Source: Reticulitermes speratus (Eukaryota > Arthropoda > Insecta > Blattodea > Rhinotermitidae). From it: a stretch of 64,000 nt of DNA. Each line of letters starts with the position of its first letter. Position 1 is the stretch's first letter. A model generated the notes under the pieces. The model worked only from the letters and a program-made list of their open reading frames with translations. It did not search any database and had not been told where the DNA came from. This document shows positions 1-11,149 of this stretch, piece after piece. A program made the position numbers and the translations under genes. The stretch lies in NCBI GenBank assembly GCA_021186555.1, contig JAJKFL010000003.1:51435130-51499129 (forward strand). The letters are read 5' to 3'.

Positions 1-111
1 CATGGACAGGGTAAAACTTCACCTTTTATTGTATTTATATCTGCTTACTATAATCTAAATATAACTTTTCAAAGTTAAAGTTCACAGAAAGGTTCAGAGA
101 GGAGTTAGTAA

Positions 112-492
112 AATGTGTCACATATATGTGTGTACACATAAATGTGCCACATATATATGTGTATACATAAATGTGCCACATATATGTGTGTACACATAAA
201 TGTGCCACATATATGTGTGTACACATAAATGTGCCACATATATGTGTGTACACATAAATGTGCCACATATATATGTGTATACATAAATGTGCCACATATA
301 TGTGTGTGTGCACATAAATGTGCCACATATATGTGTGTACACATAAATGTGCCACATATATGTATGTACACATAAATGTGCCACATATATATGTGCATAC
401 ATAAATGTGCCACATATATATGTGTATACATAAATGTGCCACATATATGTGTGTACACATAAATGTGCCACATATATGTGTGTACACATAAA
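112..492. repeat. 29-bp palindromic minisatellite
   Basis: About 13 tandem copies of a 29-bp unit; the anchor GTGCCAC recurs at 144, 173, 202 and 231. Each unit holds two perfect palindromes, CACATATATGTG and TGTGTACACA, so single strands could fold repeatedly. Copies differ by a few substitutions. The period is not a multiple of 3, so several minus-strand frames stay open for 120-150 codons with His/Tyr/Cys-rich repeats; these are artefacts. Confidence 0.93.
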
Positions 493-495
493 TTC

Positions 496-690
496 GGAGA
501 TTTTTTTACTATACAGGGCGTCCAGACCGGCTTAGTTCCCTATCCGGCCTCCTCTTTAATAGGTTTCGGGGTTTCGTTCGTTCGGGTGTAAAGCAGTTGG
601 GACATTAAGTTGACCAGTCACCAACATACAGCGCCGAGGTGAGTAATAAGTGGAGCTATACCTCCAATCCCCCATAAATTTCGTGGCCTA
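496..690 (+). mobile_element. SINE family A, 5'-truncated, diverged
   Basis: Matches the body of the SINE A copies at 11976-12226 and 25218-25492 through CGTCCAGACCGG, a degraded GGGTAAAGCGG region, GCGCCGAGGT and the GGAGCTATACCTC stretch. The tRNA-like head is missing. The copy abuts the minisatellite on its left. Confidence 0.75.
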
Positions 691-1230
691 ATATTCAATT
701 ATGCACAGGGGAAAATTCTCAGTTTTTTTAAAGTTTAAGATAAAATCCATGGTGGTCTCTTGTGAAAATAGTTACAAACCTTCGGATTCCACAAAGAACA
801 AGGAACCTTTGCACCATCTGATTTACTAACAACTTTTCCAAAATGACCCTACTCCGTGAATATAAGAAATCTCAAAGACAAAATTATAAGCAAAAGTAAA
901 GTTTTACCTGTGCTTAATTAAGCAAAACACCACAAATAAGCATAAGGGAGTGGAAGCTTAGCTCCTTATATTCATAATATCAACGTTAGGTAAAGGTGTG
1001 TTGTCACACTTCAGCCATCGATCGATTGAACTCCGAAGACAGTGACTCCGAGTCCGTTGAATAGGAGACTCTTTTGACCTCAGAGTCGGTCTGTTTGGAC
1101 CTCAGAGTCGGTCTGCATGCTGTGGAGAATAGACTATTTTCTTGCCTCTACCGAATATCCACTTCCGATTCCTCAACCTTCTAATCCACAGCCTAGTCAC
1201 TAAACCCACTATACAATGACGTGAAAATGT
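691..1230. other. AT-rich spacer, no gene seen
   Basis: No convincing coding region. The only structure noticed is a short direct duplication around 1075-1115, where GACCTCAGAGTCGGTCTG occurs twice in a row. Confidence 0.4.
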
Positions 1231-1244
1231 GTAGTAATATATTA

Positions 1245-1377
1245 ACTAACTAACTCTATGGAGCAGAGTCCTTCTTGAGAATCTAACAGGTCGTCAGCTA
1301 GTCAAGAAATTCCCCGCGTTTTATGGAACCCGAAGGTTCATTACCGCACTCACAAGAGCCCGCCACCTGTCCCTATC
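1245..1377 (-). mobile_element. LINE-alpha 3' end with 14-bp TSD
   Basis: Minus-strand copy of the last about 130 bp of the LINE also present at 46913-47345 and 39431-39723: end of the coding region, short 3' UTR and a TTAG-repeat tail. It is flanked by perfect 14-bp target site duplications GTAGTAATATATTA at 1231-1244 and 1378-1391. Extreme 5' truncation plus TSD is typical of target-primed reverse transcription. A plus-strand open frame starting at 1323 runs antisense through this copy and is not a gene. Confidence 0.9.
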
Positions 1378-1391
1378 GTAGTAATATATTA

Positions 1392-2811
1392 CATATATAT
1401 ATATATATATCAGTGAAAATTTTGAAGTTATGGAAGCAGAAATTATATGTTTTAAGGCTAGAGTCGAATTTGATATTTTTAGTATTGCATTTCACTGTAT
1501 ATTATAAATCACTTATAATGCATTGTGACTTTAAACACGTTTATTCGGTATGCAAGTGGCAAAAATTCAGCGTGAGTTACAATATGTTATCATAAATTTT
1601 AATTGCTACTTCGCACAACAACTGGTCACACAGTTAGGCAGGCCAAAATTCCCCCTTCCCCCGTCCTCCCATACACACCGCCTATTACTGCTCTCCATGG
1701 CAATTGACTACAAAAAAATTTATGTTACATTCACAGACTGTTTAATCAGGCATAATGCAGGCCAGGCCTGAAATTTCCCAAAATATACGCGAGCAGTGAC
1801 ATAACACAACGTTAGATCGAATAGGGACTTCACACTTTGCTTCTTATAAGAACTTCCTATAATATGCAAGGAAAATAAAATTTATGAAATCGTAATTATT
1901 AAAGGTACTGAACCTTTGAAAACTGAAATCTGTCTATATTGTGTATAAAGATCCAATTCGTACCTCACAGAGAATACAGTTTGTAACCGTCAGGGAAATC
2001 AGTCACTTAATAATAATAATAATGGTTTATTGCAGGAATAATACGAAGAAAATACACTCTGTGGGCAAAATGCTTATATTTTCGTGTTAAACCTGTCGTA
2101 CGTATACTAACCACTAGGCTTTAAAAGGTTGAACATACGCAGATTCGATCCTTATTGCAGCATCCACATCCTGTACACTTAAAAGTTTGGTACTTTGACA
2201 GAATACTTTAAGATCGTGAATATATTACCTGGCCAAAGAGATAGAACGGGCGTAATTATGAGGTACAGAGTGACAGGATCATTTCACGATACATAGTTTG
2301 CGGATGAATATATTACTGCAGAAATAAAGGAGAGGGTAGTGTCCATAAATTCACTTTTAAACAGAAGAGACTTTACATACAAATAATATTTTAACATTTT
2401 GCAGTTGAATTACGTTCCACGCAAAAATTCTGGGAGCCACTCTTTATGCCATTTACGTACAGTATGGGACGTTGTGTTCTGTCTAAGAGCTTTGATTTAC
2501 TAGTAATAAAAACTTCCTGAAAACTGCAATATTACGTATAGTAGCCGAAACATGTGGCAGTAGTACATATATCAAGATAAAGGAGGATTCTAGTGCAGCC
2601 TACATAAAATTACAATAATCAGTGCAACAAAATGCACTATATTGTTTCAATATATTTTATATTAATGCTTTCTAACACTAATCTCGGTATATCAGGATCC
2701 ATTACACAAAAAACGCCTGCATTTTAACTGATTGACTTTTTATATCTTTTTAATGTGTATATGGATTGCTAGTTCAGCTCTGTGAACTATCATCACTTTG
2801 ATATGAATCCA
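1392..2811. other. AT-rich spacer, no gene seen
   Basis: Begins with a short AT microsatellite (about 1390-1411). Around 2035-2150 there is weak similarity to the sequence just beyond the 114-bp array at 38020-38110 (ACTCTGTGGGCA...GGCTTTA), suggesting a relic of the same repeat. No open frame looks like protein. Confidence 0.35.
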
Positions 2812-2825
2812 TGATAATCCCATAA

Positions 2826-3155
2826 TATAATATAATATAATAATAACCATGGCTCAACAGCCCTATATGGGCCTGGGCCTCCTCTTTCCGAGGTTACATG
2901 GTCTGCGCATTTGTGGCAGTTCAGCTCAATCCTGATGTAACCGCCAGAGCCATCTGGCACGCAGTCAGGAGACTTGGGTGAGAAATGGCCGTTAAATTTT
3001 GCTTACGAAACATTTCTATTCATGCCGTAAATCTACGATGTAAATGCTCCGGATTTTTATCACCCATAAAAATCCATCGACCTCGGTCGGGATCGAACCC
3101 GCGAACCTTGGGTCCAGTGGCGAGCACGCTAACCACTAGTCCACCGAGGTCGACT
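2826..3155 (-). mobile_element. SINE family D, full length, 14-bp TSD
   Basis: tRNA-derived SINE read on the minus strand. The head at the right end has an A-box-like TGGACTAGTGGTTAGCGTG and a B-box GGGTTCGATCCC. The body includes CCAGAGCCATCTGGC-type sequence (plus-strand view), and the 3' end is a TAAT-rich tail at 2826-2850. Perfect TSDs TGATAATCCCATAA lie at 2812-2825 and 3156-3169. Its 3' module resembles that of SINE B. The small open frame inside it is not a gene. Confidence 0.92.
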
Positions 3156-3419
3156 TGATAATCCCATAAGGGATCGAAATACATAGGATTAATCAACACG
3201 ATAGTGCATTTTGTTGGACTGAGTGTTGTGATTTGATTATTGACAATGAACGTTATCAATAATGTAAATATATAAACGTCAGTCTTCTTGATCTTATCAC
3301 AAATTCTTCAACAATATGTTTAAAATTCTAAACTTAACCAAAAGACAAGATGTAAGTCTGGATGTCCATGACTTCTTTTATGTGTGTGTGAGGGGAGCAG
3401 GGTAGGGGAGTAATCCAAG

Positions 3420-3704
3420 TGGTTTTTTTTGTAAAGGGTACCGCAGCAGATGCTACGGACGCACCGCAGCCTTGAGGCTTACTGTGCAACACTGTGATGA
3501 AGATGATTGATTTTTTTTCCGTTTTTCCGAGTAATGGAGCATCGGTGGAATGAAATTGGCAGGGAAAACTGAAGTACTAGGGGAAAAACCTGTCCCAATG
3601 CCACTTTGTCCACCACGAATTCCATATGAACTGACCCGGGATAGAACACGGGTCTTAGCGGTGAAAGCCCGGCGACTAACCGCCTGAGCCATGGCACGGC
3701 CATG
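3420..3704 (-). mobile_element. SINE family E, full length
   Basis: tRNA-derived SINE on the minus strand. The head near 3704 reads GCCATGGCTCAGGCGGTTAG, and the 3' part on the plus strand is GCAGCAGATGCTACGGACGC. Short direct repeats AATCCAAG flank it at 3412-3419 and 3705-3712. Related copies are at 47500-47769, 58846-59358 (interrupted) and two partial ones. Open frames across it are SINE shadows. Confidence 0.88.
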
Positions 3705-3712
3705 AATCCAAG

Positions 3713-4467
3713 GGTTGCTAATGCTTGTTCCAAATTTTCGAAAAAATAAATCCTAGAAATGTATAAACATAATGGTCTGAATTGCAAGAGAAGATGCGAT
3801 CTCACACAAATTTGCAAGCACTTAAAGCAAAAGAGCGATGCCTAATACTAGTAGTATATACGACTAATATTTGGCGTTTGAAACTGAACTAAAAGCCCCA
3901 AACACTTGATATTCACCCACCGACTCAACCCAAGGCCAACAGTCGGCCTTTTTATTGGCGTACCCCTTTCCTTCCCAATCGCTCCTCAACTTTTCACTTC
4001 CATCCCCTCCATACTCCCATCATTTCCCTTCTGAATTGCAAAGTACCTTGGCTTCTTTTCTCCCACAGAAGTGGAGGAGTAAAAGCACAAATATTTGAGG
4101 GGTGCAAATACGGGGATGCTTTTGCTACTTCTGCTTTAATGTCAATCCGAATGCAGATAAGTTCATAAATGTCTTAAGTCGCGTTTTCATTATTTCTCTG
4201 CATGTAATTTAAGGTTTATCGCATCTTCTTCTTTATATGTATTTAATTAAGTATTGCTTATTTAAAGAATATTCGTGGAAAAATCTGACGAAATTCAACA
4301 CGGAATCGTTTTTTTAATATATTCCTTTCTTTCCTTATCTTTTTTCCGGTGTTCTCCCTCAAAAGTATCCTTCAAATCCTCATTCTTGAGACACCACAGT
4401 TTCAAAATATATTTGCCACATATAAAAATGCATGAAAATTAGTAAAGCGAAAAAAATAGCTTAATAT
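3713..4467. other. Spacer, no gene seen
   Basis: AT-rich with a pyrimidine-rich patch at about 3950-4060. No repeat or coding signal I can name. Confidence 0.35.
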
Positions 4468-4480
4468 ACACACATACTCC

Positions 4481-5077
4481 AAAGGTAAAGGTAAAGCAAG
4501 CCGATCCCAGTGGCCGCGCGGTCTAAGGCGTGGGTCTGCGGCCGCTCGCTTGCTGGGATCGTGGGTTCGAATCCCACCGGGGCATGGATGTCTGTCTGTT
4601 GTGAGTGTTGTGTGTTGTCAGGTAGAGGTCTCTGCGACGGGCTGGTCCCTCGCCAGAGGAGTCCTACCGACTGTGGTGTGTCTCAAATGTGTGTGGCCAT
4701 GAAACCTCGATGAAACGAGGAGACCCAGGCCCAGGCCTAGGCCCATATAGGGCTGTCGAGTCATTAAAAAAAAAGGTAAAGCAATCCCATTACAGGCCTG
4801 GACAGACCCTTAGGATTCCAGGAGGTTGAGGCTCCCAGATTTCTAAACAATCGGCAAATGAAGGTGGTAAGATTGTCAGCCCTACTTACCGGCCGCCTTT
4901 ATTCCCCAGGAAATATTCCTGGTACTCATTTCTGTTGTAAGCTGAGTCGACCCCAGGGCCATAGTGCGCCCGGAAAGATTAAGTCAATGAAAAATTCCAG
5001 TTAGACCATTGGGAATTGAACCCGCGACCTTTCGGCTTGTAGTGCAGTGCCTCAACCGACTGCGCCACAGCGTGTCC
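4481..5077 (-). mobile_element. SINE family C, interrupted by a nested SINE B
   Basis: Minus-strand SINE C. The head at about 5000-5077 has GGCGCAGTCGGTTGAGG and a B-box-like GGGTTCAATTCCC; the tail reads GGTAAAGCAATCCC in plus-strand view. Flanking 13-bp TSDs ACACACATACTCC lie at 4468-4480 and 5078-5090. A SINE B later inserted into its tail (4500-4771), so the C body is 4785-5077 plus the short stub on the left. Confidence 0.92.
4500..4771 (+). mobile_element. SINE family B, full length, nested in SINE C
   Basis: tRNA-derived SINE with A-box-like AGTGGCCGCGCGGTCTAAGG and B-box GGGTTCGAATCCC at 4562-4577; the spacing with extra arm suggests a tRNA-Leu/Ser-type ancestor (inference). The body carries the CTCTGCGACGGGCTGGTCCC and AGAGGAGTCCTACCGA segments; the 3' module ends GGCCCATATAGGGCTGTCGA and a poly-A. 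TSDs AAAGGTAAAGCAA at 4487-4499 and 4772-4784 are pieces of the host SINE C tail. The 67-codon open frame is not a gene. Confidence 0.94.
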
Positions 5078-5090
5078 ACACACATACTCC

Positions 5091-6040
5091 GCAACACAAA
5101 TTCAAACTTAAAAATTCTACAACATATAATGCTTGACTTTTGTACGGGGTAAAACATCTGTGACGGTAAGTACAAAGAACCGCAGTTTTATTCTAAGAAG
5201 ATAATACGAGACACAAAGTCCTCTGGAATGAAAGTTAAATTATGCATAACCTGTTAATTATTTTGTTTCATGCTCGGAAGGACTTGTTTCATTTCCCTCA
5301 GTTTAAGAATCAATGGTGGCTTTCCTTGAACGCCGTAGTGAAACTACGGATTTCTTGATTAGCTGAGCAACTGTTAGCTTCTTAAGACTGTCTCTGTTTC
5401 GTGAAGTTAATTATACATTTCATCCAAGACTAACGGCCATCTTGCTAAAGCCGTGATATTAATATGTCTAAAGACACCAACACGCATGTTACAGCAGTTG
5501 AACCGTTTGGTTGGTAACACTGCCTAATTGTATCTGCACTTACTACATACATGATTTTCAGAAACACAAAGAAAATTATTTTAGAACACAATTAAAATAT
5601 AATACATTATTTCTGCATAAATATCTAGTTTTCTTTACTTCTTTTTATTTTGACGGTTTTGTAAATAATTAATTAAATAAAAATTATTCATATATTTGCC
5701 GGCAAGAACCTCATAGTTTCGTGCCGATGCCACGCTTGAAATTGTTGACTTAAAAACAGTATTTCATAAAAATATATTTATATATTTACGATGTTTCTGT
5801 GCGCGATATGTTATTTGTCTGATCCTGAATTTTCACTATTTATCGTCACAAAACCCAAAGTTAAAAATAATATTTCCTAGGCCAAATTGAGAAAATTTAA
5901 CAGCTTACAAAACACTAACTGAACAAAAGTTCTATATCCTGCAAAACATCTTACAATTCATAAATTCAGGCACGTATATAGACGATGTTAATATCGATAA
6001 CTGCTCACACTTGATTTAAGGCTTCCGCCGCGATGTCCAT
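5091..6040. other. AT-rich spacer, no gene seen
   Basis: No coding signal and no recognised repeat. Confidence 0.35.
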
Positions 6041-6290
6041 GAGATCTGCGCTCTTCTGGGGCATTACGCGGCGTCGTGTGGTAATTGTTTACCGACGTTT
6101 CGGGACAACGTATCGGTCCCATCTTCACGGGCCAAGATTCCGAGCAGGAAAGAAAAGGAAAAATAAAAGATTACTCAGACTCTTGACCCGTGAAGATGGG
6201 ACCGACACGTTGTCCCGAAACGTCGGTAAACAACTACCACACGACGCCGCGTAATATCCCAGAAGAGCGTAGATCTCAACTCCTCACACT
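6009..6290. mobile_element. P1 palindromic element, copy 1 (hammerhead-like core)
   Basis: Near-perfect inverted repeat: arms 6041-6131 and 6186-6277 with a spacer of about 55 bp. A one-sided tail (GGCTTCCGCCGCGATG) precedes the left arm. The right arm on plus holds a hammerhead-like block: CCCGTGAAGA, stem II GGGAC/GTCCC, then GAAACGTC; the left arm holds the same on minus. Position 3 is G rather than the expected C, so the ribozyme may be inactive. Other copies: 12899, 29495, 52683, 55845, 59932 and the window end. Confidence 0.85.
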
Positions 6291-6611
6291 ATCGCGCATC
6301 CGACATGTTCTTATTAATCTCTTCGGGAATTTTAAAGATCAGGCACTGGGGTGGAATTCCATGGCACCGTACCAAGTTTCGTATAAGCCTACCAATTGGA
6401 TAAGTTCAAATGGTAACAATTGGGGGCACGCAGTCCGCAAGTTAATTTCAAAAACCAACTTTATTTTTAGGTGCGAAAGTAGGTTAATAAACCGTTAAAC
6501 CTACTACAAATTCCTCGTAAATTACACTACATTTGCCATACAATACCGGTAACAACAACAATATATACGATAATGTTGATTGTATACACTTCGAGTATAG
6601 ATATTCTAATT

Positions 6612-6845
6612 ATCTGGCCTACGGGCTAGATGATAAGGGTTCGATTCCGGGCAAGTGAAAGAAATTTTTGTTTTCACCAAACATCCCGACGGGTCCTGGG
6701 ACCCAACCAGTCTCCCGTTCATTGGGTACCGAAGGATCCTTACCTGAGGTAAAGCGACGTGCGTGAATTTAACCGCTCACCTAAATCTAGGGCAGAGGTT
6801 AAGAATGTATGAACGTATACTACTTCTCCTCTTGTGTGCCGGCAT
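6612..6845 (+). mobile_element. SINE family A, diverged
   Basis: Degraded tRNA head with B-box GGTTCGATTCCGGG at about 6637, followed by the family A body (ATTGGGTACCGAAGGATCCT, GGTAAAGCGACG). Confidence 0.8.
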
Positions 6846-7096
6846 TGCGATAACAGGGCAAATTTTACCTTCACATAATATATTTAAAATCCCTCAATTT
6901 CAATTACTGTGTAGTCCCTAAGAAGTAACCTAGAAATGTATACCGATACTGAAGTGTAAATATACAAATATCTCGTTCATAACTTTAGAAACTTAAATGA
7001 CTCATTACGATATCATTCAGATAACAGGCACAAATTACAGGCTTGCTATAAGGAATGTCACTTTACATTTTACATTACTGTCATTTCGTTAGCCGG
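6846..7096. other. Spacer, nothing recognised
   Basis: AT-rich, no coding or repeat signal seen. Confidence 0.35.
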
Positions 7097-7111
7097 GGAA
7101 AGGCCGTCGGT

Positions 7112-7323
7112 CTTATTCTTCTTCCATGGCGTTACAGCCCGAGGTGGGCCAGAGCCTCCTGAAGGTTTCCTGGTCGGTAAGTATGCATTCTGTAGTGAGT
7201 GACCGGCTCACTGACCGCACAAGTTTTTTGCTCAATCCTGATGTGACTGCCAGAGCCATCTGGCAGGTAGTCAGGAGACTTGGGTGAGAAATGGCAGCTT
7301 GAATTTTGCTTACGGACATTACT
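7112..7323 (-). mobile_element. SINE family D, 5'-truncated, with TSD
   Basis: Minus-strand copy lacking the tRNA head; the retained body includes GCCAGAGCCATCTGGCAGG. TSDs of 15 bp with one mismatch (GGAAAGGCCGTCGGT / GGAAAGGCCGTCAGT) lie at 7097-7111 and 7324-7338. Confidence 0.88.
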
Positions 7324-7338
7324 GGAAAGGCCGTCAGT

Positions 7339-7884
7339 AGAGGGAATAATGTAGGTTATGCAAAGAAGAAAATGGATAGAAGAACTGCAAATATAGCATA
7401 AAAAAGAAAAATAATTATTAAGAAAATAATTTAAAATTAACTAAGTCTCCGGATTGCTTGTTTTAGGTTCCTCGTCACTGAGGCAGAGGTTCGATCCCTG
7501 GGAACTCCAAGTGGGATTTCTTGTAGTAAATGTGACACAAACAGGGATTTATTGGACTAGTTCTGTCTTCCCTTGTTAATTATCAGTCCGTTGATGCTAC
7601 ATACTCGCATTTCATTCAACTGCCATCGACGCTGTAACTCAGACAGGAACACCTTCGCTAAATAAACCACACATAAATCGCATGAACTAAAAGAAGCAAA
7701 GAAAACAAAAGCCATTCTTCGGCGCGTTCGCAAAATTGCGAAAAGCGACTATTAGCTTCGTCAGTCCGCATGAAGTAACTCGGCTCCCACTCGACGGATT
7801 TTTATAAAATTTGATATTTGAGTATTTCCCGAACATTTGCCCAGCATATTCAAGTTTCACGAAAATCTGACAAGAATAACGGGT
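7339..7884. other. Spacer with one tRNA-like B-box
   Basis: At about 7485-7505 GAGGTTCGATCCCTGGGA resembles a SINE B-box, but I could not align the rest to families A-E. Otherwise AT-rich. Confidence 0.3.
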
Positions 7885-8232
7885 ACCATACATAAAAACG
7901 TATGTACATTTATGATAACATTTTGCTCAATTCTTCTTAGAATGAGAAATGTTTTAGACAAAAACTGCAGAGAAAATCAAAACACTCATTTCATGCTCAA
8001 AACCTTTTCACAAAAAATCGTACCGTTTATAAGATAATGTGGAAAAATATGGTACAGCCAGACAGGCCACAGCTGACAATATAATACGGCGCACGCGCTT
8101 TGCATGCTGCATAAAACTAAGGCTACAGGCACACACTCAGAATATGTAATACTTATGACTTTTCCAAGGCAACACTGGTTACGCGAACGCGCCTCAATGT
8201 TACGTTATACGTTCATTGTCTGTCTTGTAGGA
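7885..8232 (+). repeat. Direct repeat, copy 1 (about 350 bp)
   Basis: Matches 9248-9598 over its length at roughly 80% by eye. Shared landmarks are TTCTTCTTAGAATGAGAAATG, ATAATGTGGAAAAA, GGTACAGCCAGACAG and GTTACGCGAACGCGCCTCA. The two copies are in the same orientation about 1.36 kb apart. Either two copies of one dispersed element or a very degraded terminal repeat pair; I see no terminal TG..CA or internal coding region to support an LTR element. Confidence 0.75.
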
Positions 8233-8754
8233 AGATTAACATAAGCCACTTTTGTCGAGAATCATCACGCTCACGGTGGCAACATTCATCCTGATACGTA
8301 TGCATCCAAACTGTGCACAGCCAATATAAAGGTTCTGCTCGTTCTACTCAGGAAATGTGTCTGCCTGAGAGAGATATCATTTGCATGAGACTTTGATTAA
8401 TCTGAAGTTGGTGATGGTGATTCTCCACGACCAGCTGTACTACGAATCACCGTTTCAGCACTGCACCAGATATTATTATGCAAGGTCCCGCTTACCGCAC
8501 CATACCAACCCTTTCAACTTCAATTCGTCAGTTCCAGCTTCCTACCTCCAGTGTCAATAAAGACATACATAGACGTATATCACCGGGTATGGAAAGTGCA
8601 AAGTGAATAGGGACTCGGGAATAAAAGTGTCCTTATGTAAGGCTTAGAGGTTAGTGTCTATGGAAATCTAGATTCTATAAGAGGCAAGCAATGAAATTTA
8701 GTTTATGCATTCCCTTCTACGATTTGTAATATAATAGTTTCACAATATCCCGTT

Positions 8755-8880
8755 AGAAAGCTTACTGGAGCGGACTTCTCTTGAGAAAACTAGCGGTCAC
8801 CCATTCGACAAGAAATTCCTTGCGTTTTATGCAGACCGGAAGTTCATTACTGACTTGACAACAGACAGCCACTGATTCCC
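8755..8880 (-). mobile_element. LINE-alpha 3' end, diverged
   Basis: Minus-strand relic of the LINE 3' end: GGAGCGGACTTCTCTTGAGA, then CAAGAAATTCC, GCGTTTTATG and AAGTTCATTAC correspond to the copy at 1245-1377. No clear TSD. Confidence 0.75.
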
Positions 8881-9153
8881 ACCCCTAAGTACATGACTCA
8901 AACAAAATTATCTACTTATGACCGTGTATAATAAGATTAGTTTGATCTTGTGTATCAGGTTGTGTTGCTGGTATACAAGCGTCATAAATATAGATAAAAC
9001 TGTTACACCCACTGTCAGTACACCTACGCGATAATCAACACGATATCACATATCAGAAGACCGTACACTTGTATATGTGTACAACCATTCCATCCACTCA
9101 CATCTTTAAAAAAAATGGAGGACATTTCTCGGTTTATTAATTTACCATTAAGT

Positions 9154-9247
9154 AAAAGGTAAAGCAATCCCTGTACAGGTCTGGACAGGCCCTGAGGTCT
9201 CCAGGGGTTTGAGGCTACCAGACTTTCTAGACAATCGGCACACGAAG
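9154..9247 (-). mobile_element. SINE family C, 3' fragment
   Basis: AAAAGGTAAAGCAATCCC, GGCCCTGAGG and TCTAGACAATCGGCAC match the 3' third of SINE C. It ends exactly where the second direct repeat begins. Confidence 0.8.
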
Positions 9248-9598
9248 GTTATACTTTACATAAAGACCTATGTATATTTACGATAATATTTCACTTAATT
9301 CTTCTTAGAATGAGAAATGTTTCAGACAAAACTTGCAGAGAAAATCAAAACATATTTTACGTTCAATAACTTTTTTTTCCCGAAAATCGTGTCATTAATG
9401 AGATAATGTGGAAAAAATATGGTACAGCCAGACAGTCCATAGTTGACAATATAATAGGGCGCACGCGCATTGCATGCTGGATAAATAAGGCAATAAATAC
9501 ACACTAAGAATATGTAATGGTTATTGCTTTACCACGGTAACAACAGTTACGCGAACGCGCCTCAGTGTTACGTTATATGTACATTGCCTGTCTTGTTA
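9248..9598 (+). repeat. Direct repeat, copy 2
   Basis: Partner of 7885-8232. Contains small indels relative to it, for example in the TTTTTTTTCCCG region. Confidence 0.75.
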
Positions 9599-10714
9599 AA
9601 TCTAAACTGCCCATGATTACTTAGCGACATGACGACTGTGGTATCAGATAACAAAACAATAAAACAAAATAGGAAAAAGAAAGTTTTTAAAATTTCGAAA
9701 TACGAAATTAACCAAATATTTCCCCAACCAAATTATAAAGCAGATATAATGTCCCAAGTTTTTTGTTGAATCACCAAAAATTTTATTGCACATTTTTCAA
9801 TACAAATTTCAAGTCCAGTCAATATTTCCTGAGATATGATAGGCAGATCGAGAGGCACGACTACTATTATGAGTTCATTTTATGACGTTTGTGTTAGTAA
9901 TGCACAACAGGACCTAAGTTGTTATAAAAAGTAGCAGATAGAATGAAATTCATATCTAATTTAAAATAAATATCCTGCCTGTGCAATACGCGTATTCCTG
10001 ATTACGTCCTTTGTCCAGCTTGAATATCTTATAGAAGTTGGTATAGCATGAAGTCGTATTGTAAAATACATTATAGAGAAGGAAATTATTAAAGGAAAAA
10101 CAGATGAAGGTGTATGTACCAAAGAAAGGAAAGGGAGAATGGAAAAGTAGAAGAGCCAGAAATTGGGAAACACAGGACGAATTGTGACTGGGGTTGAAGC
10201 ATGGGACAATAACAGAGAAGCAGAGAATTAAAAAGAACTTCGTACCTAAAGTTCGGCATTCCACGAGCTTTGTGACTTGTACAAGACCTCGATAGAAAGG
10301 CTTTTCTTTCTCCTTTCAAACTCCAATAACAAAGTCAATGAACAGAACGCAGAACAAAGGAATACACCCTCTACCTGCATCCTCATAGTCGTCATTCACA
10401 GTGAACGTGATAAAAGAAAATCAAGGAAAGGATATCTTCCCTTAGACGAATTCTAAATTTGTAAGCTTCATCGATTTTACCACTTATAGCAGCACTGTCA
10501 TTTTTTTTTTTCCTCTACCACCAACAGTTTGATACAATTTACGGACAGGAATACACTCGACACGTCTGCAATTGTCACGTTTGTTGTGCCGCAGAGTAAG
10601 AATTTTGAAGTGACATCATTATTTCTACACTGAATTATTGTGATACTAAATTCAGTTATTTCATTTTCAATAACTTATGCTTGACGTTGCAAGAAGTAAT
10701 GTAAAAATCCCACA
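9599..10714. other. Spacer, no gene seen
   Basis: Minus-strand open frames of 76-102 codons at about 9956-10319 overlap each other in different frames and show no motif I recognise; treated as chance. Confidence 0.35.
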
Positions 10715-10999
10715 ACTCCACAGTACTTACTTCATTATTGGCACTGACGCTACTTGACATAGAACCATTCTTTCTGTAGTCTGTCTTACGACAATTCCGT
10801 AGCCTCTTCCAAAACGAGTTCTCCACACAGTGCGATCTAGTGCTTCCTCTTTCAATTTTCAGTATCTTCCCTTTTCTTTAAGGTCATCCAGTAGCTGCTT
10901 ACGCCTTCTTCCTTGTCTTCCCGTCATTTCTATCCTTCCTTCTATCTTTCCTTCAATCACGTGTTTTAGAAGGCAGTTTCTATGCAAGGTGTGACCAAC
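10715..10999 (-). pseudogene. LINE-gamma reverse transcriptase C-terminus, broken
   Basis: Minus-strand translation gives a basic C-terminal LINE peptide: VGHTLHRNC, then LLKHVIEGKIEGRIE, GRRRKQLLDDLKEK and, beyond an in-frame TGA, KLKEEALDRTVWRTRFGRGYG. I recognise this arrangement from LINE ORF2 C-termini in insects (from memory, not searched). The stop falls where a Trp codon is expected (TGG to TGA). Only the last about 90 residues are present; the polymerase core and endonuclease are absent. Upstream codons of the same open frame (to 11158) belong to the neighbouring SINE B. Confidence 0.75.
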
Positions 11000-11149
11000 G
11001 CTCAACGTATCGGCCGCAAGAAACTTATGATAATGACAGATATTGACATACATCCTCTGAACAAAGGCGGACTTGAAGGTCTTAGTCAAATCTTCTTTTT
11101 CTTCTTCTTCCAAAGGTACTGCATCCCTGGATGGAACTTCACCCTCACA

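Noticed and set aside
35..489. His/Tyr/Cys-rich frames of 122-150 codons
   Set aside because: Produced by the 29-bp palindromic minisatellite in three frames.
4500..4580. Genuine tRNA gene
   Set aside because: A- and B-boxes are present but the acceptor stem does not close and the sequence continues into a SINE body with TSDs; the same holds for the heads of families A, C, D and E.
7885..9598. LTR retrotransposon with 350-bp LTRs
   Set aside because: No TG..CA ends, primer binding site or gag/pol similarity between the repeats; about 20% divergence and an internal SINE fragment instead.
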